A stretch of 46,822 nt of DNA. Source: Acidobacteriota bacterium. GTDB taxonomy: Bacteria; Actinomycetota; Thermoleophilia; Gaiellales; Gaiellaceae. The notes beneath the pieces are model-generated. The model ran no database searches. It was not told the DNA's origin and worked only from the letters and a program-made list of their open reading frames with translations. Made by a program: the position numbers and the translations under genes. The number at the start of each line of letters is the position of its first letter. The stretch's first letter is position 1. The stretch spans positions 1-46,822 of the forward strand of contig JAGWRZ010000026.1 in the NCBI GenBank assembly GCA_028876365.1, in the 5' to 3' direction. Shown here one piece after another: positions 37,305 to 45,346 of this stretch.

Positions 37305-37889
37305 GTGGCAGACGACTGGCGCATCCGCATCGAGGTCGAGGGCTCCCACGCCGGCGGCCTGCTCGACCGCCTCGGCGCCGAGCTCGACGAGGAAGCCCGC
37401 GAGCTCGCCCGCGCCCTGGAGCAGAAGCGGCTCGCCGTCTCCCGCGACGGCGACGAGATCTTCGTGTACGCCTCGACCCGCGCGGAGGCGGAGAGCGCGC
37501 ACGCCGTCGTCGAGTCCCAGCTCCGGAGCCTCGGCGGCGCGGCCAAGGCGAGCCGCGTCGAGCACTGGCTCGAGGACGAAGAGCGCTGGGACGACGAGCC
37601 TCGGGAGGGGACGTGGGAAGAGGAGGAGGTCGACCACGGCTACGCCCCGTGGGAGGTCCGCGTCAGATGCGAGTCCCGCGACGCGGCCCGCTCGCTCGCC
37701 GAGGCGCTCGAGTCAGAGGGCTATCGGCCGGTCCGCCGCTCCCACTTCCTCATCGTCGGCGCTGCCTCCAAGGAGGACGCAGACGCCCTCGCGCAGCGCC
37801 TCCACGGCAGCGTCGAGCTGGGCGGCGAGGTCGTCTGGGAGGCGACGCCCGCGAACCCCTTCGCCATCTTCGGCGGCCTCGGAGGCTAG
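37305..37889 (+). CDS. Hypothetical protein (conserved-looking, acidic, soluble)
   Basis: GTG start; VADDWRIRIEVEGSHAGGLLDRLGAELDEEARELARALEQKRLAVSRDGDEIFVYA...; 194 aa. Confidence 0.7.
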   Translation: MADDWRIRIEVEGSHAGGLLDRLGAELDEEARELARALEQKRLAVSRDGDEIFVYASTRAEAESAHAVVESQLRSLGGAAKASRVEHWLEDEERWDDEPREGTWEEEEVDHGYAPWEVRVRCESRDAARSLAEALESEGYRPVRRSHFLIVGAASKEDADALAQRLHGSVELGGEVVWEATPANPFAIFGGLGG

Positions 37890-37904
37890 GTCCAGGCCCG
37901 TCAG

Positions 37905-37932
37905 TTGACGCTCCGGCCGCGCGGGGTATGCT
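37905..37932 (+). promoter_or_regulatory. Sigma70-type promoter of the helicase gene
   Basis: TTGACG (37905-37910), 16-bp spacer, TATGCT (37927-37932). Confidence 0.55.
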
Positions 37933-38011
37933 TGGTGGAGCGCGGCTCGCCCAGGGGACTCGTCGAGCGGCGCCACCTTTGGAAGTCTGCAGCGCGTCGT
38001 GCGCTGCGCAT

Positions 38012-40651
38012 ATGCAAGAAGCCACTCAGCAGACGACGACCTTTGCGGAGGCGACCGACCCGCTCGCCGCCGCGGCGTACCGCGCAGAGGCGTGGGCAGG
38101 CGAGCCGTTCCTCCGGGACGGCGAGAGCCCCGATCAGGCGCTCGCGGCCGGTACGGCGCGCCGCCGCGCGCTCGACGAGGCGATCGCCGAGATCGACGAC
38201 GGCAAGCGCTCGCCGAGCACGCAGTGGAAGGTGCGCTTCGGGCTCATGCTCGGCCTCGAGCGCGTCCTCGCCGAGCCGGAGCCGCGAACGAAGGCGGGCA
38301 CCGCTCTCCGCAGGCACCAGGTCGACGCACTCGCCGGGATGCTCACCGAGCTGATCGCGGCGACGCAGCGCGAGGAGGAGAAGGAGAACGGCAACGGGCA
38401 CGCCGTCGTGGCCGAGGTCGAGGAGGAGGACGACGAGGACGAGGTCGTCGAGGGCGACGACGAGGACGAGCCGATCGAGCTCACGCCCGAGCAGGATCCG
38501 GGCGCGGTCCGCCGCTATCGCTTCCGCCACCCGACGGCGTCCGGCAAGACGATTGCGGCTGCGGGCTTCGTCGAGGCGGCGCGCACCCTCGGCGTCCTCA
38601 TCCTCACGCACCGCCGCCTCCTCGTCTCGCAGTTCGAGCGCGACCTGAAGACGGAGGGCTACGCCGACCGCTACACCGACGCGATCGAGCGTGGACGTGA
38701 AGGGAAGCGGACGAACCCGCTCACGATCCAGACGTACGCGTGGTTCGCACGCCACGTGGACACGCTGAGCCGCGACGCGTACCAGCTCGTCATCTGCGAT
38801 GAGGCGCACACGGCGCTCGGAGAGAAGACGTCGGCTGCGATCCGCTCGTTCCCGGAGCCCATCTACATCGGCATGACCGCGACCGAGCAGCTGATCGCGA
38901 AGCAGGTCTCGGACGTCTTTCCCGCGTCGGTCGACGATCTCCCGCTGCAGGACGCCGCCCGGCGCGGGCTGATCGCTCCGCTTCGCTGCCTGCGGGTCCC
39001 GCCGGTCGCCGCCATCAACTCGGTGCCGATCGTCGGCGGCGACTTCGACCAGGAGATCCTCGCAAAGACGCTCGACCATCAGGCGCTGAACCAGGCCGCA
39101 GCGAGCCTCTACCGCGATCGCTTCGACAACACGCCCGGCATCGTCTATGCGGCCGGCGTCGACCATGCGTACAACCTCGCCCAGGAGTTCCGTGCTGCGG
39201 GCCTCAAGGCCGAGGCGGTGTCGGGGCGCACACCGCCGGTGCGCCTGGCCGAGACGCTCGCCGCCTACGAGCGCGGCGAGATCAACGTTCTCATCAACGC
39301 GCAGCTGCTCGCGGAAGGATGGAACTCACCGCGCGCGACGGTGTGCATGCATCTCGCGCCCACGGCGTCGCGCCGGGTCTATCAGCAGCGCGTCGGCCGC
39401 ATCATGCGCATGCATCCGCGCAAGGAGGCGGGCATCGTCGTCGACTTCGTCCCGAAGGGCGCGACGCACAACGAGCGCGTCGTCTCGTTGCACTCCCTCC
39501 TCGATGCGGACTTCTACCGCGAGGGTGCGCGGGTCACGCCGGCGCCGCGCCGGCGTGCGCAGCGCCGAGCGCGCCGTCGCCTGACGCCCGCGCCGTGGCT
39601 CGTGCCGGTGACGCCCGACGTCCGGCGTCGTATCGCCGTCATCCAGCGCGAATGGCAGCGCGTCGATCCGCGCTTCCTCGACGACGACGAGCAGCGGTAC
39701 TGGGCGGCGATCGCCGGCCGCCAGATCCGTTTCGACGAGCGCGCGTCCTTCGTGCTGAAGCTGACCGAGGGCCGCGCCAGCAAGGGCGCGCTCGAGCAGT
39801 TCCTGTCCACGTGCGCAGCCGAGAACCCGAACAGACGCTTGCGCCTGATGGCGCTGCAGGACCGCGTGTCGATGCGTGTCGAGCGCGCCGACTTCGACGA
39901 CCTGGTCACACTCGTGACGCAGGCGCCGACATGGGAGAAGGAGCGGCTGGCGGGCATCCGCGTGCTGCTGCGTGCGATCGCCGACGGCAAGCCGGATGCC
40001 CCCGACCAGATCCTCGCGCGCTGGACGTGGCGCCTCGCACGCGCGACGCGCAAGGTTCAGGACCGGCGCGCATCGACCGAGCACCCGGAGGCGAAGCGGC
40101 TGCTCGGCGCGCTCGCCAACTCCCGCGGGCACCGGCACGAGGAGAACGCGGCGAAGCTCGTGCAGACGGCGCTCGAGGTGCCGGCCCAAGTGGGGGCGGC
40201 GCTGCTCGCGTCCGCCGAGGGCTACACGCCGCGTGCGACGAAGCTCCTCGACGACGCGCGCGAGCGGCTCGGCACGGTCCAGGAGGTCGCGCTCGCGCTC
40301 TCGGAGAACCTCCCCGCGCCGAAGCAGGCGTCCGGGTCGCGCCGGCGGAGGCGGCGGCGCAAGAAGAAGCCGGGCGAGGAGGGAGCCGCGGTGACGACAC
40401 CGACGGCCGCCGAGGGAGAGGCGTCTACGCCGAAGCGGCGGCGCAGGCGGCGCAAGCCGTCAACGCCGGGCGAGAGCCAGCAGGCCGAGGCCGCCGAAGG
40501 CGATGCAGGGCCCGGCGAGGGCCCAGGTGACGCTCCCGCTCATGAACGACCCGCCGAGCACGCCGATGCCCTGAAAGAAGAACACGGCACCCGCGACGAC
40601 GCACACGAGACCGAGGCCGCCGGCGGCGGCGCGCAGGAGGAGCACGGGTAG
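38012..40651 (+). CDS. DEAD/DEAH-box SF2 helicase with acidic insertion and polybasic C-terminal tail
   Basis: PTASGKT Walker A, ICDEAHTA DEAH box, GMTATE, LLAEGWNSPRATVCMHLAPTASRRVYQQRVGRIMR motif VI; EEEDDEDEVVEGDDEDE insert; RRRRRRRKKK tail. Start at 36878 in the ORF track is spurious. Confidence 0.9.
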   Translation: MQEATQQTTTFAEATDPLAAAAYRAEAWAGEPFLRDGESPDQALAAGTARRRALDEAIAEIDDGKRSPSTQWKVRFGLMLGLERVLAEPEPRTKAGTALRRHQVDALAGMLTELIAATQREEEKENGNGHAVVAEVEEEDDEDEVVEGDDEDEPIELTPEQDPGAVRRYRFRHPTASGKTIAAAGFVEAARTLGVLILTHRRLLVSQFERDLKTEGYADRYTDAIERGREGKRTNPLTIQTYAWFARHVDTLSRDAYQLVICDEAHTALGEKTSAAIRSFPEPIYIGMTATEQLIAKQVSDVFPASVDDLPLQDAARRGLIAPLRCLRVPPVAAINSVPIVGGDFDQEILAKTLDHQALNQAAASLYRDRFDNTPGIVYAAGVDHAYNLAQEFRAAGLKAEAVSGRTPPVRLAETLAAYERGEINVLINAQLLAEGWNSPRATVCMHLAPTASRRVYQQRVGRIMRMHPRKEAGIVVDFVPKGATHNERVVSLHSLLDADFYREGARVTPAPRRRAQRRARRRLTPAPWLVPVTPDVRRRIAVIQREWQRVDPRFLDDDEQRYWAAIAGRQIRFDERASFVLKLTEGRASKGALEQFLSTCAAENPNRRLRLMALQDRVSMRVERADFDDLVTLVTQAPTWEKERLAGIRVLLRAIADGKPDAPDQILARWTWRLARATRKVQDRRASTEHPEAKRLLGALANSRGHRHEENAAKLVQTALEVPAQVGAALLASAEGYTPRATKLLDDARERLGTVQEVALALSENLPAPKQASGSRRRRRRRKKKPGEEGAAVTTPTAAEGEASTPKRRRRRRKPSTPGESQQAEAAEGDAGPGEGPGDAPAHERPAEHADALKEEHGTRDDAHETEAAGGGAQEEHG
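40460..40645 (-). CDS. Small (61 aa) two-TM membrane protein, antisense to the helicase 3' end
   Basis: MLLLRAAAGGLGLVCVVAGAVFFFQGIGVLGGSFMSGSVTWALAGPCIAFGGLGLLALARR; coherent hydrophobic segments and a GSFM(S/T)G loop resembling small actinobacterial membrane proteins; start lies 6 bp after the PAC2 stop. Confidence 0.7.
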   Translation of the reverse strand: MLLLRAAAGGLGLVCVVAGAVFFFQGIGVLGGSFMSGSVTWALAGPCIAFGGLGLLALARR

Positions 40652-41539
40652 CTACCCGGCGGGGCCGTCGGCCCCGCCGTCCTGCTCCTCGCGCTCGCGC
40701 AGGAAGCGCGTCAGCTCGGCCGCGAGCGTGTCGCCGGAAGGCAGGTCCGCGTCCTCGGGCGCGAGCGCGTCGACGCGCTGCTCGAGCTCCTCGACGTAGG
40801 CCGCCGTCTCCGCGTCCGTCGACACCGCCTCGCTCACCTGCTCCGCGTATTCCGCCGCGGCCTGGTCGAGCTCGCGCAGATCGACGTCGACATGCAGGAG
40901 CTCCCCGAAGCGGCGCACGAGCGCGAGCGCGGCACGCGGGCTCGGCGCCAGCGAGACGTAGTGCGGAACAGCCGCCCATAGGCTGACGGACGCGATGTCC
41001 GCCTCGCGACAGCGGTCGTGGACGATGCCGACGATGCCCGTCGGCCCCTCGTAGCGCGACGCTTCGAGCCCGAGGCGTGCGACGAGCCTCGGATCGGTCG
41101 CGGCCGCGGTCACCGGGGCGGGACGCGTGTGCGGCACATCCGCGAGCAGCGACCCGAAGGTGACGACCATCTCCACGCCGAGGTCGCGCGCGAGCTCGAG
41201 CACGAGCGACGAGAAGGTCTGCCAGCGGAGGTTCGGCTCGATGCCGAGGAGCAGGACGGCATCGCGGTTCGCGCCTGGAATGGACGCATGAAAGAAGCCG
41301 TTGTCCGGCCAGTCGACGCGCCGCGTCTCTCCGTCGACGAGCGACACGTGCGGCCGCACCGCCTGGAAGTCGAAGAACCCCTCGGGCTCGATCTCGGCGA
41401 AGCGCGCCGCGTTCCATTGCTTCGCCAGGTACGCGGCGCCGAGCGACGCGCCCTGCCCTCCGTCGTTCCATCCGCGGAACGCGGCGATCAGCACCGGCCG
41501 CTCGAGCTCGGGCCTGAACGAGACGTTCAGCTCGGACAT
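40652..41539 (-). CDS. PAC2-family protein
   Basis: RPVLIAAFRGWNDGGQGASLGAAYLAKQW ... LLLGIEPNLRWQTFSSLVLELARDLGVEMVVTFGSLLADVPHTRP. Confidence 0.9.
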   Translation of the reverse strand: MSELNVSFRPELERPVLIAAFRGWNDGGQGASLGAAYLAKQWNAARFAEIEPEGFFDFQAVRPHVSLVDGETRRVDWPDNGFFHASIPGANRDAVLLLGIEPNLRWQTFSSLVLELARDLGVEMVVTFGSLLADVPHTRPAPVTAAATDPRLVARLGLEASRYEGPTGIVGIVHDRCREADIASVSLWAAVPHYVSLAPSPRAALALVRRFGELLHVDVDLRELDQAAAEYAEQVSEAVSTDAETAAYVEELEQRVDALAPEDADLPSGDTLAAELTRFLREREEQDGGADGPAG

Positions 41540-41548
41540 TCCCGGAGT

Positions 41549-42478
41549 CTAGTGGCGTACCGGTCGCCACAGCCGCGCGACCAGGCCCACCGTCCACGCG
41601 AAGAGGAGGGCGGCCAGAACGACATGGGCGACGACGAGCCACCACGGCACGGTGCCGTAGTTTCGGTACTGGTACTCGCCGATTCCCATCTGCACGAGCA
41701 GGATCGCGAGCAGCGCGCCGCACGCGCGGATGAGCCACGGCCACGCCGCACGCTTCGTCCACGACCACACACCGAGCACGAGAAAGACGATCCCGAACGC
41801 TGCGACGGCGCGCACGAGCAGCCAGACGGCCGTGTGGAACACCCAGATCCGTTCGACGACCTGCGTCCCGGAGCTGCCGGGGAAGCGTCCCGACGCGGTC
41901 GAGAGCGTGCCCGTGACGACGAGCGCCGCCACGGCGACGACGAGCACGGCGCCGCCGAGGCGCGCGATCGCCGGCAGCGGGGCACCGCCGGGCGCCGCGG
42001 AGAGCAGGGTGAGGACGCCGAGCCCGAGCACGGTGAGCGAGAGCAGCAGGTGCGTGATGACGAGATACGGATCGAGGTGGTAGTAGACCGTGACCGCGCC
42101 GAGCGGCGCCTGGGCGAGCGTTCCGGCGAAGACGGCGGTTGCGAGCCACGTGCCGCGCCGGCCGAGCGTCGGCGTCCGCCACGCCGCGACGGCGAGCACG
42201 AGCGTCGAGATGACCGTCACCGCGGAGACGACGCGGTTCGAGAACTCGATGTCGGAGTGATAGCCCTTCGGAAGCGCATGGGTCGCGTTGCACGTCGGCC
42301 AGTGCGGGCACCCGAGGCCGGAGCCGGTGAGGCGGACGGTCGCGCCCGTCCCGACGATCACGACCAGGCACCCGACCGCCCACCAGGCGACCCGCCGGAA
42401 CGCGGCGGGCGAGAGCGTCAGCCGGTCCGCTAAGCTAACGTTGACGTAAGAATGAAGTTTCTTCGCAGTCGCAGACAC
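41549..42478 (-). CDS. ctaA: COX15/CtaA-family heme A synthase
   Basis: VVIVGTGATVRLTGSGLGCPHWPTCNATHALPKGYHSDIEFSNRVVSAV ... TGTLSTASGRFPGSSG ... HTAVWLLVRAV. Start uncertain (GTG at 42478 would overlap the divergent MFS gene). Confidence 0.88.
   Translation of the reverse strand: MSATAKKLHSYVNVSLADRLTLSPAAFRRVAWWAVGCLVVIVGTGATVRLTGSGLGCPHWPTCNATHALPKGYHSDIEFSNRVVSAVTVISTLVLAVAAWRTPTLGRRGTWLATAVFAGTLAQAPLGAVTVYYHLDPYLVITHLLLSLTVLGLGVLTLLSAAPGGAPLPAIARLGGAVLVVAVAALVVTGTLSTASGRFPGSSGTQVVERIWVFHTAVWLLVRAVAAFGIVFLVLGVWSWTKRAAWPWLIRACGALLAILLVQMGIGEYQYRNYGTVPWWLVVAHVVLAALLFAWTVGLVARLWRPVRH
42435..42450. promoter_or_regulatory. Dyad in the ctaA/MFS divergent region (candidate MerR site)
   Basis: CTaACGTtgACGTaAG; imperfect palindrome just upstream of the MFS ATG at 42452. 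Confidence 0.4.
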
Positions 42479-43927
42479 AGTCGTCAGTTCAAGTGGTGGG
42501 TGCTCTCCTGCACCAGCCTGGGGATGCTCCTCGCAACCGTCAACTCGGGCACCCTCATCATTGCGCTCCCGGACCTCGAGCGCAGCCTCCATACCACTCT
42601 GCTGCAGCTCGTCTGGGTCATCCTCGTGTACATGATCGCCTCGACCGTCCTCGTGCTGACGGCGGGACGGCTGTCCGACCTCTTCGGCCGCAAGCACGCC
42701 TACGTGCTCGGCTTCGTCATCTTCTCGGCCGCCTCGCTCGGCGCCGGCTTCGCCGGCAGCGGCACCGTGCTCATCCTCTGGCGCGTCCTCCAGGGCGTCG
42801 GCGGCGCGTTCCTGTTCGCGAACGCGGCCGCGCTCGTCACGGACGCCTTCCCGAGGGAGGAGCTGGGCCTCGCCATGGGGACGAACACGATGGTCGCCGC
42901 CGTCGGCCTCGTCATCGGGCCGGTCCTCGGCGGCGCGCTCGTCGCGATCGACTGGCCGTGGGTCTTCTGGTTCAACGTCCCGCTCGGCCTCCTCGGCTCC
43001 CTGTGGGCGTACCTCGTCCTGCACGAGATCTCCGGGAAGGACGAGGAACGCGGCCTCGACCTCGCCGGTACGACGAGCTACGTCGTCGGCCTCACGGGTC
43101 TCGTCCTCGCTCTCTCGAAGGGAGGACTGACGGGGTGGAACGACTGGCTCGTCATCGCCGGGTTCGCCGCCGCGCTCGTGCTGCTGCCCCTCTTCGTCCT
43201 CATCGAGCGGCGCGGGCGCGCCCCGATGCTCGACCTGGCGCTCTTCCGGAGCAGGCTCTTCGCCGCAGCGTCCGGCGCCGCGTTCATCAACGGGCTCTCG
43301 CGCTTCGCGCTCATGTTCCTGTTCGTCTTCTACTTCCAGGGCCCGCAGGGCGCGTCGCCGATTCGCGCGGGGCTCGAGCTCGCCCCGATGGCGATCGGCA
43401 TGCTCGTCTCCTCGCCGCTCGCCGGAATCGCGGCCGACCGTCGCGGCTCGCGAGGGCTCGCCGCGCTCGGGATGCTCGTCTCCGCCGCGGGCCTCGCCGG
43501 CATGACGACGCTGCAGGCGCATACGGCCTATGCCTGGAGCGCGCTCTGGCTCCTGCTCGTCGGCATCGGCTCGGGCATGTTCAACAGCCCGAACACGGCG
43601 GCGATGATGGGCGTCGTCCCGGTGCATCGCCGCGGGATCGCGGCCGGCGCGCGCGTGATGCTCCAGAACACGGGCGCGGTCATCTCGATCGCGTTCGTGA
43701 TGGCGATCGTGACCTCCGCCGTCCCGACGACCGTGCTCTTCAAGATCTTCTCCGGCATCGCGTCCGGCCTCTCCGCCCGCCAGCTCGATCCGTTCATCGC
43801 GAACATGCACATGGCGCTGTGGGTGCTCACCGGCATCTCGCTTCTCGGCGCCGCGGTGTCGCTGCTGCGACCCGCGCACGCCGAGACCGCCGACGCCCCC
43901 GAGATCTACGAGGCGGAGGCGGCATGA
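42452..43927 (+). CDS. MFS transporter, DHA2/EmrB-QacA type
   Basis: 491 aa, about 14 TM; NSGTLIIALPDLERSLHTTLLQLVWVILVYMIASTVLVLTAGRLSDLFGRKHAYVLG. Confidence 0.94.
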   Translation: MKFLRSRRHSRQFKWWVLSCTSLGMLLATVNSGTLIIALPDLERSLHTTLLQLVWVILVYMIASTVLVLTAGRLSDLFGRKHAYVLGFVIFSAASLGAGFAGSGTVLILWRVLQGVGGAFLFANAAALVTDAFPREELGLAMGTNTMVAAVGLVIGPVLGGALVAIDWPWVFWFNVPLGLLGSLWAYLVLHEISGKDEERGLDLAGTTSYVVGLTGLVLALSKGGLTGWNDWLVIAGFAAALVLLPLFVLIERRGRAPMLDLALFRSRLFAAASGAAFINGLSRFALMFLFVFYFQGPQGASPIRAGLELAPMAIGMLVSSPLAGIAADRRGSRGLAALGMLVSAAGLAGMTTLQAHTAYAWSALWLLLVGIGSGMFNSPNTAAMMGVVPVHRRGIAAGARVMLQNTGAVISIAFVMAIVTSAVPTTVLFKIFSGIASGLSARQLDPFIANMHMALWVLTGISLLGAAVSLLRPAHAETADAPEIYEAEAA

Positions 43928-44346
43928 TCCGCATCGGCGAGGTGGCGGAGCGAACGGGCCTGACGCCGCGCACCATCCGCTACTACGAGGAGATCGGCCT
44001 GCTTCCCGGCCCGCCCGAGCGGCCCAAGGGCGCTCACCGCGCGTACGACGACGGCGACGTCGAGCGGCTCACCGAGCTGACGCGCCTGCGCGACCTTCTG
44101 AACCTGTCGCTCGAGGAGCTGAAGCAGCTCGTCGAGGCGGAGGAGGCCCGCGCGGCCATCCGTGAGCGCTTCCACGCGAGCGAGTCGACGCGCGAGCGTG
44201 TGCAGCTCCTCGACGCGGCGCTCCCGCACGTCGACACGCAGATCGAGCTCGTGCGCCGCCGCATCGACGAGCTCGGAAAGCTCGAGCAGGAGCTCGTCGA
44301 GAAGAGGAAGGCGATCCTCGCGCGCAGGCGCGAGCTAAAGCACTGA
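43924..44346 (+). CDS. MerR-family transcriptional regulator
   Basis: MIRIGEVAERTGLTPRTIRYYEEIGLLPGPPERPKGAHRAYDDGDVERL; ATG overlaps the MFS stop. Confidence 0.95.
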   Translation: MIRIGEVAERTGLTPRTIRYYEEIGLLPGPPERPKGAHRAYDDGDVERLTELTRLRDLLNLSLEELKQLVEAEEARAAIRERFHASESTRERVQLLDAALPHVDTQIELVRRRIDELGKLEQELVEKRKAILARRRELKH

Positions 44347-45327
44347 CACGCCGGCGCCGTCCTCGACGCGGCCGATGCGCGCGATGAACAGGTCGCGTGC
44401 CCGAAACTCGCTCTCGAGCGAAAGCGCCCTGTCGGCCGGAAGCGAGACGAGCAGGCCGCCGGCGGTCTGCGCGTCGTAACCGAGCGCGAGCACGGCTTCG
44501 TCGACACCATCCGCCTCGACCGGGGCGAACTCGCGGTTGCGGCGATCCCCGCCGGTCCGCACGCCCGCCGCGGCAGCTTCGAGCGCCCCCTCCATCGCAG
44601 GCACCGCGTCGATGACGACGCGCACGCCGCTCCGCGACGCCATCTCGTGCGCGTGCCCGAAGAGCCCGAAGCCGGTCACGTCGGTGACGGCGTTCGGCGA
44701 GAACGGCCGCAGCGCGTCCGCCGCAGCGGCGTTGAGCGTCGTCATCCACCTGATCGCTTCGCCGGCGTCTCCCTTCGCAGCGAGCACGAGGCCGGTGCCG
44801 AGCGGCTTCGTCAGGAAGAGCGCGTCGCCCGGATGCGCGCCGGACTTCGGCCAGATCCCCTTCGGATGCACCGTGCCGACGACGGCGAGTCCGTACTTCG
44901 GCTCGCTGTCGCGGATGGTGTGGCCCCCTGCGAGCACGGCCCCGGCCGCGCGCACCGTCTCGTCCGCGGCCGCGAAGACGCGCGCGGGGACGTCCATCGG
45001 CAGCTCCTCCGGGAACGCGGCGATCGAGAGCGCGAGCAGAGGGATACCGCCCATCGCGAACACGTCGTTGAGCGCGTTCGTCGCGGCGATGCGCCCGAAG
45101 ACGGCCGGGTCGTCGACGAGCGGCGGGAAGAAGTCGACCGTGAAGACGAGGGCGCGCTCGTCGTCGAGCTTGTACACGGCCGCGTCGTCGGCGGGGTCGA
45201 GCCCGACGAGGAGGTTCTCCACCTCGGCCGGCACGAATCCGCGGAGCAGCTCCTCCAGCCGGGCCGCCGAGTACTTCGCGGCGCAGCCGCCGCCCGCCGT
45301 GAGGCTCGTGAGCGCGGTGGCTTCCAC
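44335..45327 (-). CDS. selD: Selenide, water dikinase (selenophosphate synthetase)
   Basis: LTSLTAGGGCAAKYSAARLEELL (catalytic Cys and Lys), DDAAVYKLDDERALVFTVDFFPPLVDDPAVFGRIAATNALNDVFAMGG, AGGHTIRDSEPKYGLAVVG, NAVTDVTGFGLFGHAHEMA. Confidence 0.94.
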   Translation of the reverse strand: MEATALTSLTAGGGCAAKYSAARLEELLRGFVPAEVENLLVGLDPADDAAVYKLDDERALVFTVDFFPPLVDDPAVFGRIAATNALNDVFAMGGIPLLALSIAAFPEELPMDVPARVFAAADETVRAAGAVLAGGHTIRDSEPKYGLAVVGTVHPKGIWPKSGAHPGDALFLTKPLGTGLVLAAKGDAGEAIRWMTTLNAAAADALRPFSPNAVTDVTGFGLFGHAHEMASRSGVRVVIDAVPAMEGALEAAAAGVRTGGDRRNREFAPVEADGVDEAVLALGYDAQTAGGLLVSLPADRALSLESEFRARDLFIARIGRVEDGAGVSVL

Positions 45328-45333
45328 CCGGAT

Positions 45334-45340
45334 TACTGTA
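45334..45340. promoter_or_regulatory. Symmetric bidirectional -10 element (TACTGTA) between selD and the SDR gene
   Basis: TACTGT on + (45334-45339) then 7 nt to GTG 45347; TACAGT on - (45340-45335) then 7 nt to GTG 45327; 19-bp intergenic region. Confidence 0.55.
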
Positions 45341-45346
45341 CGCGCG

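Noticed and set aside
36878-38011. N-terminal extension of the helicase ORF (track start 36878)
   Set aside because: Arg/Pro-rich out-of-frame translation of lepB and the 37305 gene; the genuine start is ATG 38012 after its own promoter.
38400-38480. GAGGACGA-rich tract in the helicase as a tandem repeat or CRISPR-like array
   Set aside because: It is codon-level low complexity encoding Glu/Asp runs, with no repeat-spacer structure.
44335-45327. SelD as a selenoprotein (Sec at the catalytic position)
   Set aside because: The catalytic codon is TGC (Cys) on the coding strand and no in-frame TGA is present near the N-terminus.
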